From Cellvibrionaceae bacterium (GTDB lineage: Bacteria; Pseudomonadota; Gammaproteobacteria; Pseudomonadales; Cellvibrionaceae), in contig JAUVQU010000060.1 of the NCBI GenBank assembly GCA_030597965.1, positions 1-11,944 on the forward strand: DNA of 11,944 bases, read 5' to 3'. The notes beneath the pieces were generated by a model. That model saw only the letters and a list, made by a program, of their open reading frames with translations. It did no database searches and was not told where the DNA came from. This document shows, in pieces, positions 1 through 9,649 of the stretch; position 1 is the first letter of the stretch, and every line of letters begins with the position of its first letter. The position numbers were made by a program, and so were the translations under genes.

Positions 1-1
1 C

Positions 2-3000
2 ATGGGTGAAATTCCACTCATGACCGACAATGGTACTTTTGTGATCAATGGTACTGAGCGTGTGATTGTTTCTCAATTGCACCGCTCTCCGGGTGTATTC
101 TTCGACCACGATAAAGGCAAGACCCACTCTTCGGGTAAGCTGCTGCACTCTGCGCGCGTGATTCCTTATCGTGGTTCTTGGTTGGATTTTGAGTTTGACC
201 CGAAAGATATGGTTTATGTTCGAATAGACCGCCGTCGTAAGCTGCCAGCGTCAATTTTATTGCGTGCGCTGGGTTACAGCTCTGAAGAAATGTTGAGTAT
301 GTTCTTCGAGACCACCACTTTTAATCTGACAAAGGAAGGTGAGTATTCCTTTAAGGTTGAGCCTGCGCGTTTACGTGGTGATATCGCCAGCTTTGATATC
401 AAAGGCCCTAAAGGTAAGGTGATTGTAGAAGAAGGTCGCCGTATTACTGCTCGCCATATCCGCGATATGGAAAAAGCCAACTTGACCGACATGGTGGTTC
501 CTCGCGAATACCTGTTGGGTCGCGCACTGGCGCGTGACCTTGCCAATCAAGAAACCGGTGAGTTGTTATTTGAGTGTAACTCCGAGATCACTGAAGAAGT
601 ATTGGCTCTGTTGGAAGAGTCTGGAGTAGAGAGTTTTGACACCCTTTACACCAACGAACTCGACTGTGGCCCATTCCTATCTGACACCATGCGCATAGAT
701 CCAACCCGCACCGCTTTGGAAGCGCTGGTTGAAATCTACCGTATGATGCGTCCGGGTGAGCCACCAACAAAAGAATCCGCTGAAACTCTATTTCAGAATT
801 TGTTCTTCTCCCCAGATCGCTACGACTTGTCTGCGGTTGGCCGCATGGAGTTCAACCGTCGCCTGGAGCGTGGTGAAGATACCGGTGAAGGCATTCTTTC
901 TCGTGAAGATATTGTTGATGTATTGAAAACACTGATCGACATTCGTAACGGTAAAGGCGTTGTGGATGATATCGATCACTTGGGTAACCGTCGCGTGCGT
1001 TCTGTTGGTGAAATGGCAGAAAACCAGTTCCGTGTAGGTCTGGTACGTGTTGAGCGTGCGGTTAAAGAGCGTCTGTCTATGGCAGAATCTGAAGGCCTGA
1101 TGCCTCAGGATCTGATCAATGCCAAGCCAGTAGCTGCGGCTGTTAAAGAGTTCTTTGGCTCTTCACAGTTGTCCCAGTTTATGGATCAGAACAACCCGTT
1201 GTCGGAAGTGACGCACAAACGTCGTGTTTCGGCGCTCGGCCCTGGTGGTTTGACCCGTGAACGTGCTGGCTTTGAGGTGCGAGATGTGCACCCAACCCAT
1301 TACGGTCGTGTATGCCCTATTGAGACCCCGGAAGGTCCAAACATTGGTTTGATCAACTCGTTGGCAACCTATGCGCGCACCAACAGCTACGGCTTCCTGG
1401 AAGCGCCATACCGTAAGGTTGAAAATAGTGTTGCTACCGACGAAATTGAATATCTGTCAGCAATTAACGAAGCAGGCTACGTTATTGCGCAGGCATCAGC
1501 CAAGTTGGATAAGAAGAATAAGCTGGTCGAAAGCCTGGTGTCAGTACGCCACATGGGTGACTTCACCTTAAAGGCGGCGGCTGATGTTCAGTATATGGAC
1601 GTATCACCTCGTCAGGTGGTGTCCGTGGCGGCTTCTCTTATTCCGTTCCTTGAGCACGATGATGCAAACCGTGCATTGATGGGATCAAACATGCAGCGTC
1701 AGGCTGTACCAACACTGCGTGCTGAAAAGCCTGTAGTCGGTACTGGCATGGAGCGTAATGTTGCGTCTGATTCCGGTGTCTGTGTTGTTGCTAAGCGTGG
1801 CGGTGTGATTGAGCGAGTTGATGCCAGTCGAATCGTAGTTAAAGCGAACGATGCAGAAATTGATGCCGGTGAAGCGGGTGTTGATATCTACAACTTAACC
1901 AAATACACCCGTTCTAACCAGAATACTTGTATTAATCAGCGCCCAATCGTAAGCATTGGCGATATGGTTGCCCGCGGCGACATCCTGGCTGACGGTCCAT
2001 CCGTTGACTTGGGTGAGTTGGCTCTGGGTCAGAACATGCGCATCGCATTCATGCCTTGGAATGGTTACAACTTTGAGGATTCCATCTTGGTTTCCGAGCG
2101 TGTTGTACAGGAGGATCGTTTCACTACGATCCACATCCAAGAGTTGACGTGTATTGCTCGTGATACCAAGTTGGGTAGTGAAGAAATCACTTCCGATATT
2201 CCTAACGTCGGTGAAGGCGCTCTGGGTAAATTGGATGACTCCGGTATTGTTTACATTGGTGCTGAAGTAAACCCTGGCGACATTCTGGTTGGTAAGGTGA
2301 CGCCTAAAGGTGAAACTCAGCTGACGCCAGAAGAGAAGCTATTGCGTGCCATCTTCGGTGAAAAGGCCTCTGACGTTAAAGATACGTCTTTGCGCGTACC
2401 GAGCAGCACCAAAGGTACCATCATCGATGTGCAGGTCTTTACTCGTGACGGTCTGGAAAAAGACGCTCGCTCGAAAGAGATTCAGCGGTTCCAGCTGGAT
2501 GAGATTCGCAAAGATCTGAATGAAGAGTACCGTATTGTTGAAACGGCTACTTTCGAACGTCTGCGTGCGGCCTTGGTTGGTAATAAAGTGACTAATAGTG
2601 CTGGCGTCAAGAAGGGCACTGAGTTAACCAACGATATTCTCGATGATTTGGACCACGATGTATGGTTCAAGCTAAGTCTTGCTGATAATGCTTTGAATGA
2701 GCAGCTTGAGCGTGCGGAAGAGCAGTTGGTTGAACGCCGTAAAGATTTAGATGAACGCTTCGAAGACAAGAAAGGCAAGTTGGAAACTGGCGATGATTTG
2801 GCACCCGGTGTGTTGAAGATCGTTAAAGTTTATCTGGCTATCAAGCGTCTTATCCAGCCAGGCGATAAGATGGCGGGTCGCCACGGCAACAAGGGTGTAA
2901 TTTCCGTAATTATGCCAGTTGAAGATATGCCGCATGACCACACAGGTCGTCCGGTCGATATCGTACTGAACCCACTGGGTGTTCCTTCGCGAATGAACGT

Positions 3001-3706
3001 TGGTCAGGTTCTTGAAATGCACTTGGGCATGGCAGCTATGGGTCTTGGTGACAAGATCAATGACATGATCAAGCAGCAAAAGAAAGTATCTGAAGTGCGT
3101 AAGTTTCTTGAGCGGGTTTATAACAAAACTGGCGAATCGGCGACCAAAGAAGATCTGAAGAGCTTCTCTGATGCCGAGTTGATGGAAATGGCCGGTAACC
3201 TGCGTAATGGTGTACCAATGGCGACAGCGGTATTTGACGGTGCGAGAGAGTCTGAAATTAAAGACTTGTTAGAGCTGGCAGATATACCGACTTCAGGTCA
3301 GGTGACATTGTTTGACGGTCGCACCGGTGATCAGTTTGAGCGTCCAGTAACCGTCGGTTACATGTACATGCTTAAGTTGAACCACCTGGTGGATGACAAG
3401 ATGCACGCTCGTTCTACCGGTTCATACAGTTTGGTTACTCAGCAGCCGTTGGGCGGTAAAGCTCAGTTCGGTGGTCAGCGCTTCGGTGAGATGGAAGTGT
3501 GGGCACTGGAAGCATACGGTGCTGCTTATACCCTGCAGGAAATGTTGACTGTTAAGTCCGATGATGTGGCTGGTCGTACCAAGATGTACAAGAACATCGT
3601 TGATGGCGACCACCGTATGGAGCCTGGTATGCCGGAATCCTTTAACGTATTGCTTAAAGAGATCCGCTCACTGGGTATCAACATGGAACTGGAAACTGAC
3701 GAGTAA
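2..3706 (+). CDS. rpoB: RNA polymerase beta subunit, 5'-truncated by window edge
   Basis: RpoB forms one pincer of core RNA polymerase, contributes to the active centre and binds rifampicin. The frame is open at the left edge. The visible 1234 residues begin at the conserved MGEIPLMTDNGTF stretch, about 114 residues into the 1342-residue E. coli protein, so the ATG at base 2 is internal and not the start. Seen in the sequence: the N-terminal cluster LHRSPGVFF (local 26-34); the rifampicin cluster GSSQLSQFMDQNN from local 387, with D516, H526 and S531 equivalents at local 395, 405 and 410, all wild type; an extended, charged, coiled-coil-like insertion at about local 815-930 (the variable SI2 region), roughly 12 residues longer than in E. 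coli by my alignment; and KMAGRHGNKG with the active-site lysines at local 956 and 964. The C-terminus ends in SLGINMELETDE, as in other gammaproteobacteria. It is followed by rpoC without a terminator, so the two are presumably cotranscribed. Confidence 0.98.
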   Translation: MGEIPLMTDNGTFVINGTERVIVSQLHRSPGVFFDHDKGKTHSSGKLLHSARVIPYRGSWLDFEFDPKDMVYVRIDRRRKLPASILLRALGYSSEEMLSMFFETTTFNLTKEGEYSFKVEPARLRGDIASFDIKGPKGKVIVEEGRRITARHIRDMEKANLTDMVVPREYLLGRALARDLANQETGELLFECNSEITEEVLALLEESGVESFDTLYTNELDCGPFLSDTMRIDPTRTALEALVEIYRMMRPGEPPTKESAETLFQNLFFSPDRYDLSAVGRMEFNRRLERGEDTGEGILSREDIVDVLKTLIDIRNGKGVVDDIDHLGNRRVRSVGEMAENQFRVGLVRVERAVKERLSMAESEGLMPQDLINAKPVAAAVKEFFGSSQLSQFMDQNNPLSEVTHKRRVSALGPGGLTRERAGFEVRDVHPTHYGRVCPIETPEGPNIGLINSLATYARTNSYGFLEAPYRKVENSVATDEIEYLSAINEAGYVIAQASAKLDKKNKLVESLVSVRHMGDFTLKAAADVQYMDVSPRQVVSVAASLIPFLEHDDANRALMGSNMQRQAVPTLRAEKPVVGTGMERNVASDSGVCVVAKRGGVIERVDASRIVVKANDAEIDAGEAGVDIYNLTKYTRSNQNTCINQRPIVSIGDMVARGDILADGPSVDLGELALGQNMRIAFMPWNGYNFEDSILVSERVVQEDRFTTIHIQELTCIARDTKLGSEEITSDIPNVGEGALGKLDDSGIVYIGAEVNPGDILVGKVTPKGETQLTPEEKLLRAIFGEKASDVKDTSLRVPSSTKGTIIDVQVFTRDGLEKDARSKEIQRFQLDEIRKDLNEEYRIVETATFERLRAALVGNKVTNSAGVKKGTELTNDILDDLDHDVWFKLSLADNALNEQLERAEEQLVERRKDLDERFEDKKGKLETGDDLAPGVLKIVKVYLAIKRLIQPGDKMAGRHGNKGVISVIMPVEDMPHDHTGRPVDIVLNPLGVPSRMNVGQVLEMHLGMAAMGLGDKINDMIKQQKKVSEVRKFLERVYNKTGESATKEDLKSFSDAELMEMAGNLRNGVPMATAVFDGARESEIKDLLELADIPTSGQVTLFDGRTGDQFERPVTVGYMYMLKLNHLVDDKMHARSTGSYSLVTQQPLGGKAQFGGQRFGEMEVWALEAYGAAYTLQEMLTVKSDDVAGRTKMYKNIVDGDHRMEPGMPESFNVLLKEIRSLGINMELETDE

Positions 3707-3721
3707 TGTAACTGTCATTAC
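3703..3721 (+). other. Weak stem-loop over the rpoB stop codon
   Basis: GTAATG (3703-3708) pairs with CATTAC (3716-3721) across a 7-base loop, and the TAA stop (3704-3706) lies in the left arm. The stem is six base pairs, has no U-tract and may be chance. Confidence 0.25.
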
Positions 3722-3751
3722 GACTGCTTTTATGGTGGTTGCAATGCAAAG

Positions 3752-3769
3752 GGCGGTGGCGACACCGCC
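3752..3769 (+). other. GC-rich hairpin with GCGA tetraloop in rpoB-rpoC spacer
   Basis: GGCGGTG (3752-3758) is perfectly complementary to CACCGCC (3763-3769). The loop is GCGA, a GNRA tetraloop, which is unusually stable in RNA. The following bases (TGAGTTACAG) contain no U-run, so this is not an intrinsic terminator. Inferred roles are 3'-end stabilisation of an rpoB message, an RNase cleavage site, or a pause site. The sequence does not choose between them. Confidence 0.6.
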
Positions 3770-3785
3770 TGAGTTACAGACAAGA

Positions 3786-3891
3786 ATTGAGAGCCAAGTG
3801 AAACTTAACCGTTTCATAATTATTGGAGCCAAACAGAGATAAACAGACTCTGTTTAAATTGGAGCCAAAGGAAACTAAAGTTTCCTTAATT
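3786..3891 (+). repeat. Three tandem ~36-bp hairpin units ahead of rpoC
   Basis: Units at 3786-3821, 3822-3857 and 3858-3891 (36, 36 and 34 bases) each open with ATTG(a)GAGCCAA and close with an A/T-rich end, TAATT or TTTAA. A fourth, partial copy of the opening (ATTGGAG, 3892-3898) supplies the Shine-Dalgarno of rpoC. Each full unit holds a perfect stem with different bases: TGAAAC/GTTTCA (3799-3804 with 3811-3816), AAACAGAG/CTCTGTTT (3831-3838 with 3848-3855) and AAGGAAAC/GTTTCCTT (3868-3875 with 3880-3887). The exact word TTGGAGCCAAA occurs at 3823 and 3859, and TAATTATTGGAG at 3817 and 3887. Stems that differ in sequence but keep pairing suggest a selected RNA structure. A role in rpoC translation or message processing is inference. 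Confidence 0.7.
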
Positions 3892-3894
3892 ATT

Positions 3895-3898
3895 GGAG
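3895..3898 (+). promoter_or_regulatory. Ribosome binding site that fixes the rpoC TTG start
   Basis: GGAG sits eight bases before the TTG at 3907. Identical GGAG words at 3825 and 3861 have no start codon at usable spacing downstream, so this is the only one that gives an RpoC of family length. Confidence 0.8.
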
Positions 3899-3906
3899 AT
3901 AGTGCC

Positions 3907-8130
<4,224 letters not shown>

Positions 8131-8139
8131 ATGCTGTTG

Positions 8140-8159
8140 TGGCGAGGTTGTACTCGTCA
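8140..8159 (+). other. Stem-loop just after rpoC
   Basis: TGGCGAG (8140-8146) pairs with CTCGTCA (8153-8159), including one G-U, around the loop GTTGTA. It is the first of three consecutive hairpins between rpoC and rpsL. It has no U-run and its function is unknown. Confidence 0.45.
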
Positions 8160-8170
8160 TAATTGCTGAT

Positions 8171-8199
8171 ACCCAAGAAAATCATTGGTTTTCTTGGGT
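8171..8199 (+). other. Perfect 11-bp hairpin between rpoC and rpsL
   Basis: ACCCAAGAAAA (8171-8181) is exactly complementary to TTTTCTTGGGT (8189-8199), with a 7-base loop. No U-tract follows on the + strand, so alone it is not a standard terminator. It lies seven bases before the terminator stem and may protect the rpoC 3' end or help the terminator. Its last base is the first base of the -35 element of the rpsL promoter. Confidence 0.65.
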
Positions 8200-8227
8200 T
8201 GACGGAAGCGGGAGGCGTCATTACAAT
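8199..8227 (+). promoter_or_regulatory. Sigma70-type promoter for rpsL (str operon), nested in the rpoBC terminator
   Basis: The -35 is TTGACG (8199-8204, 5/6 of consensus), the spacer is 17 bases, and the -10 is TACAAT (8222-8227, 5/6). The predicted start is near 8234. The bases after the -10 (GCGCCTCCCGC) form a G+C-rich discriminator, which in Gammaproteobacteria is typical of promoters inhibited by ppGpp/DksA, such as those of ribosomal genes. The leader to rpsL would be about 110 bases. A transcript begun here contains only the end of the terminator 3' arm, so it cannot fold the hairpin. Confidence 0.75.
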
Positions 8228-8243
8228 GCGCCTCCCGCTTTTT
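8206..8243 (+). terminator. Intrinsic terminator of the rpoBC operon
   Basis: AAGCGGGAGGCG (8206-8217) is perfectly complementary to CGCCTCCCGCTT (8229-8240): a 12-bp GC-rich stem with an 11-base loop, running into TTTTT (8239-8243). This is a textbook Rho-independent terminator placed 75 bases after the rpoC stop. The -10 of the rpsL promoter lies in its loop. Confidence 0.93.
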
Positions 8244-8303
8244 AGTGGGCTAACTTTCTGTTTGTGGTTAAGACTGCATTACAGTTTGTTAGTTTTACCA
8301 ATG

Positions 8304-8315
8304 CCCCTGACGGGG
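8304..8315 (+). other. Small GC hairpin in the rpsL leader
   Basis: CCCC (8304-8307) and GGGG (8312-8315) flank a TGAC loop, 15 bases before the rpsL ribosome binding site. The stem is only four base pairs but all G-C. A translational role is possible but unproven. Confidence 0.3.
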
Positions 8316-8343
8316 TTAATTTATACATTTGGAGTTATTTTTC

Positions 8344-8715
8344 ATGGCAACGATCAACCAATTGGTTCGTAAGCCTAGAAAACGTAAAGTTCAAAAGAGC
8401 GATGTACCTGCTCTGCAAGCTTGTCCTCAGCGTCGTGGTGTTTGCACCCGCGTTTATACCACTACTCCTAAGAAGCCTAACTCGGCTCTGCGTAAGGTTT
8501 GCCGTGTGCGCCTTACTAGCGGATTTGAAGTTACTTCTTACATTGGTGGTGAAGGCCATAACTTGCAAGAGCACAGTGTTGTATTGATCCGTGGCGGTCG
8601 TGTAAAAGACTTGCCTGGTGTTCGTTATCACACTGTACGCGGTAGTCTTGACACCTCTGGTGTTAGTGACCGCCGTCAAGGTCGTTCTAAGTACGGTGCT
8701 AAGCGTCCTAAGTAA
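8344..8715 (+). CDS. rpsL: 30S ribosomal protein S12
   Basis: S12 sits at the interface of the 30S subunit and contacts the decoding centre, where it controls accuracy; mutations in it give streptomycin resistance. The product is 123 residues, close to the family length (124 in E. coli), from MATINQLVRKPR to SKYGAKRPK. The loop TTTPKKPNSALRK (residues 39-51) keeps the lysines whose mutation causes streptomycin resistance or dependence. GGRVKDLPGVRYH keeps the lysine-aspartate pair, whose aspartate is methylthiolated by RimO in many bacteria. The start is ATG at 8344, with GGAG (8331-8334) nine bases upstream. A TTG at 8329 is in frame but includes the ribosome binding site, so it was rejected. 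This is the first gene of the str operon, downstream of its own promoter and separated from rpoC by a terminator. Confidence 0.98.
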   Translation: MATINQLVRKPRKRKVQKSDVPALQACPQRRGVCTRVYTTTPKKPNSALRKVCRVRLTSGFEVTSYIGGEGHNLQEHSVVLIRGGRVKDLPGVRYHTVRGSLDTSGVSDRRQGRSKYGAKRPK

Positions 8716-8883
8716 AGGACGGCCAATACACTTTTGAGTGTATTGAGTAAGCTCTTAGTATCCACGTTTTCGGTTGAACCGAGTAAGGCTAAGCGCGCTC
8801 ATAATTGGAATTGCTTTTGTATGTGAGCATCCAGAGTTGTGAGAGCGATGTCTTAGACAAACCCTGAAGAGAAGGCGACTAAA
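8716..8883 (+). promoter_or_regulatory. Structured rpsL-rpsG spacer, candidate S7 translational operator
   Basis: This 168-base spacer has no open reading frame of note and no terminator. It contains a 9-bp stem CAATACACT/AGTGTATTG with a TTTG loop (8724-8745), a short palindromic stem TCGGT/ACCGA (8770-8782) and a possible outer pairing GCTCA/TGAGC (8797-8801 with 8824-8828). In E. coli, free S7 binds the rpsL-rpsG intercistronic RNA and represses translation of rpsG and downstream genes. The position here is equivalent. That this RNA binds S7 is inference; I could not match it to the 16S rRNA site of S7. Confidence 0.4.
8724..8745 (+). other. 9-bp hairpin after rpsL
   Basis: CAATACACT (8724-8732) pairs perfectly with AGTGTATTG (8737-8745) around TTTG. 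No U-run follows (AGTAAGCTC), so transcription should continue into rpsG. It could stabilise the rpsL 3' end or form part of an S7-responsive structure. Confidence 0.6.
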
Positions 8884-9354
8884 ATGCCAAGAAGACGCGT
8901 AGTTGCTAAGCGTGACGTATTACCAGATCCAAAGTTTGGTGACGTGACCCTAGCAAAATTTATGAACATGGTAATGGTTAGCGGTAAAAAAGCCGTGGCC
9001 GAGCGTATCGTTTACGGTGCACTTGATCTCGTTACTGAAAAGATGAACAAAGATCCTCTGGAAGTTTTTTCAGAAGCTCTTGATAAAATCGCACCAATGG
9101 TCGAGGTTAAGTCTCGTCGTGTTGGTGGTGCAACCTACCAAGTACCTGTAGAAGTGCGTCCAGCACGTCGTCAGGCTCTTGCTATGCGTTGGCTGGTAGA
9201 GTTCTCCCGTAAGCGCGGCGAGAAATCTATGGCTCAGCGTTTGGCTGGTGAGCTGATGGATGCATCACAAGGTAAGGGTGCAGCTGTCAAGAAGCGTGAA
9301 GACGTGCATCGCATGGCTGACGCTAACAAGGCGTTCTCTCACTACCGTTTCTAA
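8884..9354 (+). CDS. rpsG: 30S ribosomal protein S7
   Basis: S7 nucleates assembly of the 30S head by binding the 3' major domain of 16S rRNA, and it lines the E-site mRNA exit. The product is 156 residues, the standard length without the C-terminal extension of E. coli K-12. Recognisable stretches are MPRRRVVAKRDVLPDPKFG at the N-terminus, KFMNMVMVSGKK (25-36), the conserved VGGATYQVPVEVRPARR (about 80-96) and KREDVHRMADANKAFSHYRF at the end. The start is ATG at 8884, with GAAGG (8871-8875) eight bases upstream. It is the second gene of the str operon and is followed by a strong terminator, which is unlike the E. coli arrangement where fusA follows closely. In E. coli S7 is also the repressor of this operon. 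Confidence 0.98.
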   Translation: MPRRRVVAKRDVLPDPKFGDVTLAKFMNMVMVSGKKAVAERIVYGALDLVTEKMNKDPLEVFSEALDKIAPMVEVKSRRVGGATYQVPVEVRPARRQALAMRWLVEFSRKRGEKSMAQRLAGELMDASQGKGAAVKKREDVHRMADANKAFSHYRF

Positions 9355-9382
9355 AACGACCAGTGAAATTCGCAAGTTAGAC

Positions 9383-9420
9383 ACAATAAAAGGCAGCCAT
9401 TACAGCTGCCTTTTATTGTT
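9383..9420 (+). terminator. Strong, symmetrical terminator after rpsG
   Basis: A perfect 15-bp inverted repeat, ACAATAAAAGGCAGC (9383-9397) and its complement (9405-9419), surrounds the loop CATTACA. The GC core GGCAGC/GCTGCC is followed by TTTTATTGTT. The A-run before the left arm makes it able to act on both strands. It lies 28 bases after the rpsG stop, so it should end most rpsL-rpsG transcripts before fusA. Confidence 0.9.
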
Positions 9421-9440
9421 CTGTTTATTGTAAATATAAT
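9412..9440 (+). promoter_or_regulatory. Candidate fusA-tuf promoter with perfect TATAAT
   Basis: The consensus -10 TATAAT is at 9435-9440. At 17 bases spacing the -35 is TTTATT (9412-9417), only 3/6, and it falls in the tail of the rpsG terminator. There is no extended -10. The predicted start is near 9447, giving a leader of about 200 bases. The strong upstream terminator argues that fusA needs a promoter here. A poorer alternative is TTGTTA (9546-9551) with GATAGT (9570-9575), 18 bases apart. Confidence 0.45.
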
Positions 9441-9455
9441 CGTTAATTCTTAACG
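9441..9455 (+). promoter_or_regulatory. Inverted repeat at the predicted fusA transcription start
   Basis: CGTTAA (9441-9446), TTC, TTAACG (9450-9455) directly follows the TATAAT and covers the predicted start site. The position suits an operator for a dimeric repressor, but no regulator can be named and a 6-bp dyad can arise by chance. As RNA it would make a 5'-end hairpin with a 3-base loop. Confidence 0.35.
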
Positions 9456-9500
9456 GTTGTGTTGTTGTTCAAAGAAGTTGCTCAAGAAAGCTACTTAAGT

Positions 9501-9534
9501 AAGTCGCTCGGTAAAATAAGTCGCCCAGTAAAAA
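9501..9534 (+). repeat. Two tandem 17-bp repeats in the rpsG-fusA gap
   Basis: AAGTCGCTCGGTAAAAT (9501-9517) is followed at once by AAGTCGCCCAGTAAAAA (9518-9534), with 14 of 17 positions identical. A 10-bp palindrome TACTTAAGTA (9492-9501) ends at the first repeat. Function unknown. Confidence 0.6.
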
Positions 9535-9568
9535 CCGGCGGTGTTTTGTTAAGCCCCCTTTTTTTACT
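9527..9568 (+). other. Imperfect long hairpin in the fusA leader
   Basis: AGTAAAAA (9527-9534) is the exact complement of TTTTTACT (9561-9568). Inside, GGCGG (9537-9541) can face CCCCC (9554-9558) with one mismatch. A T-run at 9559-9565 lies in the 3' arm. It could act as a leader structure or weak attenuator. I favour structure over termination because the T-run is part of the stem. Confidence 0.35.
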
Positions 9569-9594
9569 CGATAGTTTTACTCAGTAGTTTTACT
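9562..9594 (+). repeat. TTTTACT repeated three times at 13-base steps
   Basis: TTTTACT occurs at 9562, 9575 and 9588, exactly 13 bases apart, with related intervening bases (CGATAG, CAGTAG, GGACTC). The word is the complement of AGTAAAA in the upstream 17-bp repeats, so alternative pairings between the two repeat sets are possible. Function unknown. Confidence 0.55.
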
Positions 9595-9601
9595 GGACTC
9601 G

Positions 9602-9619
9602 CGCTGACGCTGATCAGCG
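9602..9619 (+). other. Palindrome and stem-loop near the fusA ribosome binding site
   Basis: CGCTGATCAGCG (9608-9619) is a perfect 12-bp palindrome. In RNA, CGCTGA (9602-9607) can also pair with TCAGCG (9614-9619) around a 6-base loop. The structure ends 18 bases before the GGAG of fusA, close enough to affect initiation, though nothing shows that it does. Confidence 0.4.
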
Positions 9620-9649
9620 GTAATTGATCTGTTTGCTGGAGAGTATTCC

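Noticed and set aside
1151..1231. Rifampicin-resistance changes in RpoB, and streptomycin-resistance changes in S12
   Set aside because: The D516, H526 and S531 equivalents in RpoB and the S12 PKKPNS lysines are all wild type.
3823..3906. A 28-residue N-terminal extension of RpoC from the TTG at 3823
   Set aside because: No ribosome binding site precedes it, it is built of the spacer repeats, and the TTG at 3907 gives the exact family N-terminus and length.
8322..8327. A TATA-like word as the rpsL -10
   Set aside because: Transcription would start on the ribosome binding site, and no -35 lies at proper spacing; the 8199-8227 promoter is far better.
8329..8343. An upstream in-frame TTG start for rpsL
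   Set aside because: It contains the GGAG ribosome binding site itself; S12 proteins begin at MAT.
8264..8587. A 107-residue + strand frame with a hydrophobic stretch, overlapping the start of rpsL
   Set aside because: It runs through the rpsL leader and out of frame across rpsL; the hydrophobicity is a frame-shifted reading of S12 codons.
8774..8805. A promoter before rpsG (TTGAAC with CATAAT)
   Set aside because: The spacing is 20 bases and the -35 sits in a small palindrome; too weak to support.
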